Source: Thalassocella blandensis (GTDB taxonomy: Bacteria; Pseudomonadota; Gammaproteobacteria; Pseudomonadales; Cellvibrionaceae). Taken from it: 64,000 bases of DNA. Positions 10,501 through 18,117 of this stretch are shown here, piece after piece. The first letter of the stretch is position 1; every line of letters begins with the position of its first letter. The notes beneath the pieces are model-generated. The model ran no database searches, was not told the origin of the DNA, and was given only the letters and a program-made list of their open reading frames with translations. Where the stretch lies: the NCBI GenBank assembly GCA_902141825.1, contig CABFPG010000003.1:682001-746000 (forward strand), read 5' to 3'. The position numbers and the translations under genes were made by a program.

Positions 10501-11750
10501 GTGGCACCGCCTTGCAATTCCAACACGGTGGAGAGATCTTCGGCCGCTTCAATGGTTTCATCCACTTGCGAAGTCACTTGATCCATAAGCACTGTCTCTA
10601 ACCCGGCAAGCAACCCTTGCGCCTCACTATCCAGTGTTGATGACAAAATACTGTCTTCTTCCCGCACGATTTCCGGTGCTTTAACAACGGTTTGCTGTAA
10701 TGCCTGAATAGCTTGTTCAGGGTTTTGTGCTGTGCCGTCTATTACTTCGACCAGCTGATTGATATCTTCTTCTTGGGTAGCCAGGGCCAAATCATTTTCT
10801 TGCTGTGCAATTACATCTTCAACAGTCTGACCTTCTGGGATTTCAATAATGCTGGAGGCAGACTCTTCTACCACCCGATTAATTTCAGCGCTCACTTGAG
10901 TAATGACACTGTCTGTCAGCTCTTTCACTACCGCTTCTTTTAAACCAAGATTTTGCAGCGAACTGATAGAATCCTTTATTTGATGAATGATCGTTTTCAC
11001 CACGCGGTGGACAATCGGATCAACCTGGACGGGTTCCGGTTCATTGTTTTCATCTAATCGAGACGGATCTGCAATAGACTGTATTGCCAGCGCTTGCCGG
11101 CTGCCGCCATTATCTTGCAAAACAATAGCGCGGACCTGTAAACGCCCCAGAGCTCTGAACGCTGTCAGTATTTCATCTTCACCAGCGGATTCGGCAATGT
11201 AGCCATTGGCCACAAGATAGGCTGACACATCAGCTGAAGTAACGGTATATGCCCCTCGGTCATCCGTCGCCACTGTTGCCACTGGGTGTTCATAATTCAC
11301 ATCGCTTAATAAAAACAAGGATACCAGTGCTTTCGCAGGAACCATATCCTCCCGCGTTAAAGTACCGGCTGGCCTCATCGTAGTTTTTTGGAACCCATCA
11401 TTGGAACGCTTGAAAGCTCCGGCAGAATAATTAATCACTCTTGGTTTGCTGGAAACTGAATCTGATGTATCAGGAAAGCTGGCGACACTGCCACTTAATG
11501 CAACTTTTTCCATGTCGGGTGTTGGTGTTGGCGTTACATCCGCGGTTGGTGTTGGCGTAGTGGTGACCGTTGGCGTCGGAGTAGGGCTGACAACTACCGT
11601 CGGGGTAGGCGTTGCACTGGAACCACCGCCTCCACCTCCACCACCTCCACAGCTTGCCAGAGCTATCGTTGCAAGAATACATAGTGGATATTGCGCTTTT
11701 GCGAGTAGGCTTGCGAAACGCCGGGGGTTCATTCGTATCATAGTTTCCAT
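4587..11750 (-). CDS. Giant (2387-residue) surface lipoprotein with thrombospondin-type-3-like repeats
   Basis: An exported lipoprotein of about 250 kDa. The N-terminus has basic residues, a hydrophobic stretch and a lipobox 'IALASC' with Cys34 as the lipidation site. Next come nine glycines and a Thr-Pro linker (TPTPTV-like, to about residue 80). A carboxypeptidase-regulatory-like segment ('RGAYTVTSADVSAYLVANG') lies near 170-190. A mostly helical Glu/Gln-rich region spans about 250-430. A 'DLDADGVPALFDENDQDP' motif lies near 1437-1457, and 'DIDGDGLFDEEDNCPVIAN...DSDMDGLGDVCD' near 1885-1920; these are calcium-type thrombospondin-3-like repeats. The last 450 residues are beta-rich and rich in Asp/Glu. 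I recognise no enzymatic domain. Acidic composition and calcium motifs suit a cell-surface or matrix adhesin, but this is inference. Monocistronic by position. Start codon ATG 11750; ATG 11741 is an equal alternative. Confidence 0.8.
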   Translation of the reverse strand: METMIRMNPRRFASLLAKAQYPLCILATIALASCGGGGGGGGGSSATPTPTVVVSPTPTPTVTTTPTPTADVTPTPTPDMEKVALSGSVASFPDTSDSVSSKPRVINYSAGAFKRSNDGFQKTTMRPAGTLTREDMVPAKALVSLFLLSDVNYEHPVATVATDDRGAYTVTSADVSAYLVANGYIAESAGEDEILTAFRALGRLQVRAIVLQDNGGSRQALAIQSIADPSRLDENNEPEPVQVDPIVHRVVKTIIHQIKDSISSLQNLGLKEAVVKELTDSVITQVSAEINRVVEESASSIIEIPEGQTVEDVIAQQENDLALATQEEDINQLVEVIDGTAQNPEQAIQALQQTVVKAPEIVREEDSILSSTLDSEAQGLLAGLETVLMDQVTSQVDETIEAAEDLSTVLELQGGATAEEVLQAQAVHKNKILRQSLTRQFLSMGLAVMVEQNTSGDAGVIAISLPSAPHIPAASLPGGRGYDDRTIRLFKVGSGELDVGSDYTTDAGAALGVLDENENLQAPFYHAPALSDIVNVLLSGETAADFQLNLDSAFARIATGVSTNADYTLLDRVRLYHELNRRLNEASLVSSAVLDALISKKYETIKIKKLSSILAENFIWVKEGVSLSPEGLPMYSGRVAPLESASVINSSELVRALSLTLPQSATASAAVLTEKVGFYAQFAPEAVASQLQHEKFLHEQSGVDDPFALERVLLEIYPATAEGYRQLILGTADTAANASYLRARDRVVRGLTTSVPATLFGRTLSGESEINVRSALFFLNFLIRSEFLIDPESSFFKQEAIGQSTRLVPNFGNIKFMQPGDNVTITSLIANILKASTITNSDFFHVANAALVTGLDDLPQLPEFKEQQVGDFIDESARAATVDAMCTVEMFDGSDPEGQLGVSVYPVTYNDSTGSFQKGTTAIEVEISSALVNGTGVNGIPARRTYTIDNLSTEVSAGVFGRDYVLRFDIPSYTTELPELFFWVDGFAPHLSLCDIQYPVFIGPDNHGANSNTVPGMGLVSDQRRVGPDGTAQEEGLDVSNFTQAGGLTLLTAEEEAEGYGKVDFTFQSAETEFVINARAESSVGFAPLYGAWMDGVLYVSLQESQAGNTSYAPLYDMRSVLGSNIRDVVEALAVDDSALLPSIHFAADAEQFDHNRLYLMRDAEGKFWIVEIRYLDLFDEQGVTRASIDMGFARVNSLGVISVPDLAFSDDGDPADGDIRYEYLLYGDWLILQAPSGYSGPHLLEPQQVAVDAANESHYTLLENATDGIALRYSADHFEEHITSIDSFDAVFGVPADYSSIPVDVNAARTGITLATLRFDKSNHTWVMNSSPANASSAATNLRHNDLIAVFSDHAQETQSPVYIGRVIRDRPADDPYANWELNIEWIHYAAAIAENSDTQNNQKIVVCLLGQFSHCPESHANLVVASDLNTSVGSVFDLDADGVPALFDENDQDPYIPGYPSEGGAGGGGLEETVTVTVLNESDGNSGIWQSLLVETHNVYPGEIESISLSSPQLFGDDSLQTLLSCEPPSISESGEYIDYVCAGGNVSGVEILERYRHGDGLGYSFFIPEGTVIDGRIALDVKVSFRAPTESDGSPIMCGDEACPARQNMQVHHSVLVADPDSVTVLDDLSIVIGDASPQSFKALSVLDVGMDFVVSGEIIADAYDYELNLFCSGSAPGAEQWMPEENLSFYASAKDDSGNAIPPVFYLSVPWLGERSCHFTMLAALQNAVGEFSGYSLVAISNVQTIGADVGCDDCEQPLAEITLEQGEVSLGRDAATGELLFGGASVEPIVDFNIGMSTISVSLPVGNTSAMLRHVDLMTGEVMESAGFELPRDGNMLTIEYLAADGQGMFIDIQDLATEVEILIWRGFDQGGPSLPERMDIDGDGLFDEEDNCPVIANEDQLDSDMDGLGDVCDVVVPLMNGVYRVDLTRQEGANEFDEATGNCDALNDEAFLVNISMQGNQIFLRVVAEDEGRGLVGVMQANGTFEMWGENESFSSSNGVFNDTLKTFSFNFTESTGPQDNPTQCVETGTAVSGLPPEEVVEQTVFQNGGIAWFESDQWEDGFVEFEYGTIVDGAVEQFHFWDESAGHWVTESSVEQELFLTASGLVVVDDVYMINGYVNGGETAVLEATVEGTPAGLDQQYIDLAAFDISGMSVLSILGDDWAYGLSPEAVFNEGAIAYVASITLQNDQYALWCDNEWLESLALDCANGVTIGVDGNDAPVLATSLDDAVFSDNELLEGMVHGQFWAGEGYDQSGRFEILGVLASSDGAIAGANLRAVFFKYRHDGTSPLLVGEAAITSSAVGAIAVYGFEIPASVMQMTDLDQEEAHPFFFLDEESETGFGSIVREGRKSLAGQSMQELILDALARDQVVAGFNPPLAF
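11515..11648 (-). repeat. In-frame Gly9 and Thr-Pro low-complexity coding tract
   Basis: The segment just after the lipidated Cys codon consists of nine Gly codons (11622-11648, mostly GGT/GGA) and then repeated ACN-CCN codons giving TPTPTV-like units (11515-11612). It would act as a flexible spacer holding the protein away from the membrane. Near-identical codons make it prone to slippage; changes of one codon would keep frame. Confidence 0.75.
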
Positions 11751-12385
11751 CCATTCACACTAATATAAAGCCAACACACTGATATACAGTATGGAGAAGT
11801 ACATTTAGAGGAGTATAGACAGGTAAAAAAGAAGCGAGAGACGAAAGGACAAAGGGCTTAGTCTCACGGCAGTGCAAGTAAGATAAGCAAATTTTTTTCT
11901 TGAAAAAGAGCAACTTATCAAACCGTCACAACAACGTAATAGACACAAGAACATACTCAAGAAAAAATGCAAATTCAATTTAATAACCATTCGAGATAGA
12001 TCAATTAACAAGTTTTCACCTATCGTTTTGAAAAAATACCTGTTATTACTCAAGAGAGGGCTCGAATAAAAAACTAGATTAAAAAAATCTGAATAATTCA
12101 GGGCACAGGAACATGAAAAATGGCGATACACTGACAAGTGTGCAAGATAGTGAATTCAAGCAAGGTTATTTGCCGAATTATTGACGTAATTTTCAAATTT
12201 GACTTGTCCAAAGTGGTTTGGACGTTATTAACATAAACCTGAATAAGTCCGTAGAATCCGGTGAAATCCAGAAGCACCCCACTTACCAGGTTAAATGCGC
12301 AGACGAACCACCTTCAGAGGACAGCATTCTACCGAATGCTATAAACTGGCAAAAATTATCATTTATGACAAAGAAAGGAAGTGCT
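11751..12385. other. Intergenic gap between divergent genes, with one hairpin-forming inverted repeat
   Basis: AT-rich, 635 bp, between the giant lipoprotein gene (leftward) and the DUF1287 gene (rightward). Both promoters must lie here. An inverted repeat at 12206-12223 (GTCCAAA, 4-bp loop, TTTGGAC) stands out. An in-frame ATG at 12218 would extend the DUF1287 protein but gives an unlikely 56-residue leader. I see no other gene. Confidence 0.5.
12206..12223. promoter_or_regulatory. Perfect 7-bp inverted repeat upstream of the DUF1287 gene
   Basis: GTCCAAA at 12206-12212 and TTTGGAC at 12217-12223, loop GTGG. It sits about 165 bp upstream of the chosen DUF1287 start. It could be an operator or a transcript hairpin; no T run follows, so it is not an ordinary terminator. 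Confidence 0.35.
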
Positions 12386-13078
12386 ATGCAAACTCATAGC
12401 TTCAACAACACCCCGAGGTCCATTCAAGCCATGAGCCCCATTCAAATCATGAGGCAGTGGCTGTTAATAATGTGTCTAGCACTAAGCTCACCTGGTATGT
12501 TTGCTCAGGGTTTTTCATCCGAAGCTCTGGTTTCAGCAGCTCTGGTTTCAGCGGCTAAAGAACGCACCAAGCACTTCGTAATTTATGATGGAAGTTATCA
12601 GAAAATCGCATACCCTTGGGGGGATGTTGAAAAAAACCGTGGCGTATGCACGGATGTGATCATCCGCTCTTACCGGCAACTGGGAATAGATCTGCAACAG
12701 GAAGTGCATGAGGACATGACACAAAATTTTCATGTATATCCCTCCAAACGCATTTGGGGACACAACAAACCTGATCGCAATATCGACCACCGTCGCGTAC
12801 CGAATTTGCAAACGTTTTTCGAACGCAAAGGCACCAGCCTGCCAATAACAGACAATCCAACAGATTACCTCGCTGGGGACATCGTCACCTGGATGCTGCC
12901 TGGCAACCTCCCTCACATTGGTATTGTGGTGGATGAGAAAAATCGCGGTGGCTTGCGTCGCAAAGTGGTACACAATATTGGGCGAGGCCCTAAAATGGAT
13001 GATATGCTATTTGCCTACGATATTACCGGGCATTACCGATATCAACCCACCCGCTATCAACCTAACCAGACACCCTAA
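12386..13078 (+). CDS. DUF1287 family exported protein
   Basis: 230 residues from the ATG at 12386, which has AAAGGAAG about 6 bases upstream. A signal peptide covers the first 40 or so residues ('WLLIMCLALSSPGMFAQG'). The mature part matches DUF1287 (E. coli YijF type): 'WGDVEKNRGVCTDVIIRSY', 'NIDHRRVPNLQTFF', 'AGDIVTWMLPGNLPHIGIV'. The conserved Cys in GVCTDV and His in PHIGIV resemble the Cys-His pair of NlpC/P60/CHAP-type hydrolases, so a periplasmic cell-wall hydrolase or amidase role is plausible but unproven. A 15-bp direct duplication (12524-12553) gives 'ALVSAALVSAA' at the signal-peptide junction. The next gene starts 5 bp after its stop. Confidence 0.8.
   Translation: MQTHSFNNTPRSIQAMSPIQIMRQWLLIMCLALSSPGMFAQGFSSEALVSAALVSAAKERTKHFVIYDGSYQKIAYPWGDVEKNRGVCTDVIIRSYRQLGIDLQQEVHEDMTQNFHVYPSKRIWGHNKPDRNIDHRRVPNLQTFFERKGTSLPITDNPTDYLAGDIVTWMLPGNLPHIGIVVDEKNRGGLRRKVVHNIGRGPKMDDMLFAYDITGHYRYQPTRYQPNQTP
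12524..12553 (+). repeat. In-frame 15-bp tandem duplication
   Basis: Two copies of GCTCTGGTTTCAGC(A/G), 12524-12538 and 12539-12553, encode ALVSA twice at the start of the mature DUF1287 protein. One base differs, which points to a recent slippage or duplication event. Confidence 0.8.
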
Positions 13079-13083
13079 GCAAT

Positions 13084-13554
13084 ATGATTCAATGCAAGCA
13101 ATGTGGCAGCATGTTTAATGACGATGCACAGTTCTGTAATGTATGTGCCGTATCACTGACTGACCAAAACTCACGCAGTGTATACGATGATCAACATTTA
13201 AAGCGGTCAGTCAAACTGCGCTTGAAACTTTTGCAGCAGTGCAGAATCGTATTGATTGGAATCATGATATTTGCCCCATTTACGCTGCTTTTGGCAAATT
13301 TCACGCTGCTGGACAGTGTTGCCAAGAAAATTGGCGTTGTTCTCACTCTCGAATTTCTCAGTTTGATCGCTATTTTCACGTTAAAAAAAGCAGAATTTTA
13401 CGCGAGAACAATTACAAATAATTACGCCCCAAGTAATTACATTCTATTTTGCATCGGGGTAACATTATTGATTATGAGCCCCATCGGGCTGATTCCCGGT
13501 GCAGCGATTTTCTGGTATTTGATAAAAATAAATACCGTGAATATCCATGACTAA
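13084..13554 (+). CDS. Zinc-ribbon membrane protein
   Basis: 156 residues. An N-terminal zinc ribbon has two CxxC knuckles ('CKQCGSMFNDDAQFCNVC', residues 4-21), then a basic linker, then three hydrophobic stretches (about 56-80, 84-100 and 116-150). There is no signal peptide. Proteins of this plan are common, poorly characterised inner-membrane proteins with a cytoplasmic zinc ribbon. It begins 5 bp after the DUF1287 stop, so the two are very likely co-transcribed. I do not recognise a specific function. Confidence 0.65.
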   Translation: MIQCKQCGSMFNDDAQFCNVCAVSLTDQNSRSVYDDQHLKRSVKLRLKLLQQCRIVLIGIMIFAPFTLLLANFTLLDSVAKKIGVVLTLEFLSLIAIFTLKKAEFYARTITNNYAPSNYILFCIGVTLLIMSPIGLIPGAAIFWYLIKINTVNIHD

Positions 13555-13631
13555 TCACGACCAATACAACGATTATTACGACTACAAACGTCTAATGCTC
13601 ACCGTTTAAGAATATTTATACTTTCAACCTT

Positions 13632-14525
13632 ATGAATCACAGGACTGTCTCTATGAAAAGACACACTCTTCTTATCAGCACCTTACTAATTTCGCTTTTC
13701 GGGATACCGAGCTATGCTGAAGCGCCAGTGTGGAAAGTATCGAAAAATGGCCACCACGTGTATCTTGGCGGAACATTTCATATGCTGGCAAAATCGGACT
13801 ACCCACTGCCTAAAGCATTTGAAAAAGCCTATAAAGACGCTTCGACTTTACTGTTTGAAACAGATATTCAGGCCCTGCAAAGTCCCAAATATCAAATGCA
13901 ATTAATGAATGCGATGACCTTGCGCGATGGTTCGACGATCAAAGACAAATTGTCTCCCAAAACCTTTGCAAAGCTTCAAGCATTTTTCGATGAACGAAAC
14001 ATACCGGCAGCAACATTCAATTACCTCACACCAACAGGCGTGGCTTTAACTATTGCGGTAATGGAATATCAGCGACTCGGTATGAATCCGGAATCTGGCG
14101 TGGATCAATATTACAGCAACAAAGCCAAAGCAGATGGCAAGTCACTGGACCAACTAAACACCCCGGAAGAGCAAATCAGCTTTATCGCCAACCTTGGAAA
14201 AGGTCAGGAAGATGAAATGATTATGCAAACTTTAAGCGACATCGAATTACTATCGTCCATGCTGGGAGATTTAAAAGCCGCCTGGCGAACTGGTGACCTG
14301 ACAACCTTGAACAAAGATTATCTGGCGCCCATACAAAAAGAGTTTCCCGATGCTTACCAGGAACTCTTTGTTGATAGGAATAATTCCTGGCTGCCTAAAG
14401 TGCTCGAATTATTAAAAGATGAAGATACCGAATTTGTCCTGGTGGGCGCTGTACACATGGCAGGCGAAGAAGGATTGATTGAACAGCTGAAGCGTTCTGG
14501 CTGCAAAATCGAACAGATGCAATAA
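13632..14525 (+). CDS. TraB/GumN family protein
   Basis: 297 residues (or 290 from the ATG at 13653). The signal peptide 'LLISTLLISLFGIPSYAEA' is followed by the TraB/GumN fold: 'VWKVSKNGHHVYLGGTFHM' with the first conserved Gly-Gly-x-x-His, and a C-terminal 'FVLVGAVHMAGEEGLIEQL' with the second conserved GxxH. Family members of the Tiki/TraB clan are putative metalloproteases with these two motifs as metal ligands; the bacterial substrate is unknown. Periplasmic or secreted by prediction. It ends at a strong intrinsic terminator. Confidence 0.85.
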   Translation: MNHRTVSMKRHTLLISTLLISLFGIPSYAEAPVWKVSKNGHHVYLGGTFHMLAKSDYPLPKAFEKAYKDASTLLFETDIQALQSPKYQMQLMNAMTLRDGSTIKDKLSPKTFAKLQAFFDERNIPAATFNYLTPTGVALTIAVMEYQRLGMNPESGVDQYYSNKAKADGKSLDQLNTPEEQISFIANLGKGQEDEMIMQTLSDIELLSSMLGDLKAAWRTGDLTTLNKDYLAPIQKEFPDAYQELFVDRNNSWLPKVLELLKDEDTEFVLVGAVHMAGEEGLIEQLKRSGCKIEQMQ

Positions 14526-14532
14526 TGTCAGC

Positions 14533-14570
14533 AGCGGTGTTTTTGTCCAGAGCAAAAACACCGCTTTATT
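14533..14570 (+). terminator. Strong intrinsic terminator after the TraB/GumN gene
   Basis: A perfect 13-bp stem (AGCGGTGTTTTTG 14533-14545 with CAAAAACACCGCT 14553-14565), 7-base loop, followed by TTTATT. It lies 8 bp past the stop codon. Confidence 0.85.
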
Positions 14571-14610
14571 CGTAGACACAGCCTATAACGTTAGCCGCAC
14601 AGCACAAATA

Positions 14611-16458
14611 CTAATTTTCGTACTCAAAATCCCGCAACACTTCTAAAAACTCATCCCCGAATCGTTCCAGTTTCACGTCCCCAACACCATTTATACTCAA
14701 CATTTCCATGCTGGTTAAAGGACGATGCAGCAGCATTTCTTTCAAAGTTGCATCTGAAAAAATTACGTACGGCGGAACATTTTGTTCATCCGCTAATCGC
14801 TTACGGCATTGGCGTAACGCCTGCCACAGCGGAAGATCTTCGTCGGCTATATCCTGCTGGGCTCGTGCGGGCTTAATGGCACGCTTAGCATGATTTACGT
14901 CTTCACGTAAAAACAGCTTCTTTTCACCTCGCAGTATCGTTCGGCAACTATCGGTAAGACGCAGACTACCAAAAGCATCTTCGTCAACCTGTAGATATCC
15001 GAGCACCATTAATTGCCGCATGACCGATCGCCACTGCGTAGTGCTCAGCTCCCGCCCTATTCCATAAGTAGATAAATTGCTGTGTGAAAAACGACGAATT
15101 TTTTCATTATCAGCCCCACGCAACACATCGATAATGTGGCCTGCACCAAATCGCTGGCCGGTTCGATACACACATGACAGCGCTTTTTGTGCAGCCTGCG
15201 TTGCATCCCAGGTAACGGGGGTCACCAGACAGTTATCGCAGTTGCCGCAAGGCTCTTCCAGCGTTTCACCAAAATAGCGTAACAACGCCTGACGACGACA
15301 GTCTGTCATCTCACACAGGCCCAGCATAGCATTCAATCGCTGCTGTTCGTGCCGTTTAAATTGTTCGTTTCCTTCAGATCCAGCTAACATTTGTCCAAGT
15401 TTAACGACATCTTCCATACCGTAAAACATTACAGCGCTAGCGGCTTCACCATCACGACCTGCACGCCCCGTTTCCTGATAATATGCCTCTATACTTTTTG
15501 GCATATCCAAATGTGCAACGAAGCGAACATTCGGCTTATCAATACCCATACCAAACGCAATGGTGGCAACTATCACCCACCCTTCCTCGCGCAGAAAAAT
15601 ATTTTGATGTTCTTCTCGCATTTGCGAGGTCATGCCTGCGTGATACGGTAGTGATTTCACCCCGTGTGAACTCAACCAGCCTGCTACATCCTCGACTTTT
15701 TTTCGCGAGAGACAATAAACTATGCCCGCATTGTCTTTCTGCTCTTGCTCAATAAATTTTAATAATTGCTGCCGGGATTGTTCCTTCTGACGAATACGAT
15801 ATTGGATATTTGGCCGATCAAAACCACAAACAAAACTGGCACCTTCATCAAGCATCAATTGCCGCTGAATTTCCATCTGTGTTCGTGAATCTGCCGTCGC
15901 GGTTAAGGCAACTCGCGGTACATCGGGGAAGGTTTCAGCCAGGACATATAAACGCAAATAATCTACTCGAAAATCATGCCCCCACTGGGCCACACAGTGC
16001 GCCTCATCAATCGCAAACAGGGAAATTTGGATCTGGCAAAGCAAATTCAAAGTACGATCCTGCACCAGCCTTTCTGGCGCGACATAAAGAATATCAATAT
16101 CCCCCTGATACAAGGCAGTCTCTACATCCTGAACTTCCTGATAGCTTAAACTTGAATTCAAAAAGCCAGCCTTGATCCCCACTTCACGCAGAGCATTTAC
16201 CTGGTCCTGCATTAATGCAATTAACGGTGAAACCACAATCCCCACCCCCGGCCGAACTAACGAAGGTATTTGATAACATAGGGACTTACCGCCACCGGTA
16301 GGCATTACCACCAGCGTATTTTTTCCTTCACATACAGCTTGCACAATTTCAGCTTGCTGACCACGAAACTGTTTGTACCCAAAGGTGTGATTGAGAATTC
16401 GGAGTGCTTGTAAGAGATCTGTAGATACCATGGGAAAGAGTATACCTGCTAGGTCCAT
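14611..16458 (-). CDS. recQ: ATP-dependent DNA helicase RecQ
   Basis: 615 residues, usual RecQ length. 3'-5' DNA helicase of the RecF pathway and stalled-fork processing. Seen in order: the Q-motif/motif 0 region 'FGYKQFRGQQAEIV', Walker A 'VMPTGGGKSLCYQ', DEAH box 'AIDEAHCVAQWGHDFR', 'ALTATAD', motif VI 'YYQETGRAGRDG', the RecQ zinc site ('CRRQALLRYFGE', 'CGNCDNC'), winged helix, and an HRDC domain at about 535-610. The start could also be ATG at 16431, which gives the more usual N-terminus. Convergent with the TraB gene and followed leftward by its terminator region. Confidence 0.95.
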   Translation of the reverse strand: MDLAGILFPMVSTDLLQALRILNHTFGYKQFRGQQAEIVQAVCEGKNTLVVMPTGGGKSLCYQIPSLVRPGVGIVVSPLIALMQDQVNALREVGIKAGFLNSSLSYQEVQDVETALYQGDIDILYVAPERLVQDRTLNLLCQIQISLFAIDEAHCVAQWGHDFRVDYLRLYVLAETFPDVPRVALTATADSRTQMEIQRQLMLDEGASFVCGFDRPNIQYRIRQKEQSRQQLLKFIEQEQKDNAGIVYCLSRKKVEDVAGWLSSHGVKSLPYHAGMTSQMREEHQNIFLREEGWVIVATIAFGMGIDKPNVRFVAHLDMPKSIEAYYQETGRAGRDGEAASAVMFYGMEDVVKLGQMLAGSEGNEQFKRHEQQRLNAMLGLCEMTDCRRQALLRYFGETLEEPCGNCDNCLVTPVTWDATQAAQKALSCVYRTGQRFGAGHIIDVLRGADNEKIRRFSHSNLSTYGIGRELSTTQWRSVMRQLMVLGYLQVDEDAFGSLRLTDSCRTILRGEKKLFLREDVNHAKRAIKPARAQQDIADEDLPLWQALRQCRKRLADEQNVPPYVIFSDATLKEMLLHRPLTSMEMLSINGVGDVKLERFGDEFLEVLRDFEYEN

Positions 16459-16628
16459 CTGGATGAAGAATTGAATCGCTAAGATCCCAGTGCAATTCCT
16501 TTTTATGCAAAACCTGCTTTATTCAGCGCCTGCACATGATCCTGGTAACTCGGGCGTAATGCCATGGTAACAGCTGCACACGCAGTTTAACAGGACATAT
16601 AAACCTGTTTTAAGGTCGGCTGGGGAGG

Positions 16629-17861
16629 TTAAAGACTGCTGGAATGGTGCCGTATGGCGGGCTTGCTAGAGGTCAATATAGTTTTATCCCAACTGCGATA
16701 CCATCGTGTAATCTCATCCATTGGTCGCGGTCGGCAAAAGAGAAACCCCTGGAACAGGTTTACCCCCAGTTCATTCAAACATTTATAATCGTTTGCATTT
16801 TCAACGCCTTCTGCCACCAGCTGCAGGCCCATCTCCTCAGAAACCTGTTTAATCGAACGAATCATTGCCTGCAGACATTTATCATGACTGACCCCGTTGA
16901 CAAAAAGAGCGTCGAGTTTAATTTCATTAAAGGGAAATTTTTTCAATTGCCGCAAGTTAGTACATCCAGAGCCATAATCATCGAGGGATAATTTATAACC
17001 ATTAATTCGCAAACGGTTAATATTTTTCATTTGAGCGGTATCATTTATTTCATCATGCTCGGCAATCTCCATCATGACTTCTTCTCGCCGAATCGCGTAG
17101 TAGTCGAGATATTCGCTCAGCGATTCAGGTAAAAACTGGTTGCGCAATTGCAAGGGAGACAGGTTAAACGCAATGTGGCATTCATGCTCATAATCTTTGC
17201 GAAAAGCCAAGTATCCCGGTAAAGCATTCGCCAGCACGGCATCCGTCAGGGCTTCCATGAAATCATACTTTTCAGCGGTGTGGACCACTTGTTGAGCGGG
17301 AATAGCGCCAATGCCAGGAATATTCATGCGGATAAGACATTCAAGCCCCGTAATCCGACAATTTTCAGCCGAAATTTTAGGCTGAAAATAACACTGCAGA
17401 AAATCTGATTTTAACGCGGAGAAGAATTCTCGCCTGGAAATATTCAACGCTGAAAATTGCGTGTTTTGTTGCAGCAGGTTGATTCTTTTCACAAGAAAAG
17501 CGACGAGCGCATAGTTAAACGGCTTTTCCAACGCTCCGAGCACTCGCAAATTGTAATCGGAAACCACTTCGAGCGTGAGTTCAATAATTTTACGTTCAAG
17601 TGCCGATACCACCACAATCGCACCACGATAGTGGTGCGTATGCAGTTGATGAATCAATTCGAGACCGTCCATGCCTTTCAAATGCAAATCAATAAAAATT
17701 GCATCGTAAATGAGCCCCTGATTGACAATGCGCTCTAATGCAGACTCACCGTCAAAGCAAATATCAATGTCTTCAATGCCGTTTTCTCGCAATATTGCCC
17801 CGAGAGCAGCACAGGCACTTTTCACATCATCGACAATTAATACCGAACAACCTTGGCTCAT
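16629..17861 (-). CDS. Response regulator with EAL (c-di-GMP phosphodiesterase) output
   Basis: 410 residues. The receiver domain spans about 1-130 ('VLIVDDVKSA', phospho-acceptor in 'AIFIDLHLKGMDG', Lys in 'ALEKPF'). The EAL domain spans about 150-395: 'YFQPKISAENCRITGLECLI' (ECL in place of EAL), 'LSLDDYGSG', 'EIKLDALFV', 'QLVAEGVEN' and 'LFQGFLF'. The glutamate of the signature, the DD loop, KLD and AEGVE are all kept, so hydrolysis of c-di-GMP to pGpG is likely. The build resembles VieA/RocR-type regulators. No partner kinase is adjacent, so it is an orphan regulator. 256 bp separate it from the next c-di-GMP gene on the same strand. Confidence 0.88.
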   Translation of the reverse strand: MSQGCSVLIVDDVKSACAALGAILRENGIEDIDICFDGESALERIVNQGLIYDAIFIDLHLKGMDGLELIHQLHTHHYRGAIVVVSALERKIIELTLEVVSDYNLRVLGALEKPFNYALVAFLVKRINLLQQNTQFSALNISRREFFSALKSDFLQCYFQPKISAENCRITGLECLIRMNIPGIGAIPAQQVVHTAEKYDFMEALTDAVLANALPGYLAFRKDYEHECHIAFNLSPLQLRNQFLPESLSEYLDYYAIRREEVMMEIAEHDEINDTAQMKNINRLRINGYKLSLDDYGSGCTNLRQLKKFPFNEIKLDALFVNGVSHDKCLQAMIRSIKQVSEEMGLQLVAEGVENANDYKCLNELGVNLFQGFLFCRPRPMDEITRWYRSWDKTILTSSKPAIRHHSSSL

Positions 17862-18117
17862 ACGAATAATGCTCTACTCAAGAATTAACCAGATTTTAAT
17901 CTTGATCATTGATTCCCCCGCACAAATACGCTTTGTCAACAATACTACCCACCACAGATCATATTATAAGACACAAGTACGTCTATTTAATCGTTATTAC
18001 AAGTTATAGCGATTCCTTAGCGGAAATTCCACAAATTATTTGAGGTTAAGAAGAGAATTGAGGCAAGAAGACGCTTATTGGCCATTAATGTTGCCAAAAC
18101 AGGGCAACGATGGTGCG

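Noticed and set aside
12218-12385. Longer N-terminus for the DUF1287 protein from ATG 12218
   Set aside because: It would put a 56-residue charged leader before the signal peptide; ATG 12386 has a clear ribosome site.
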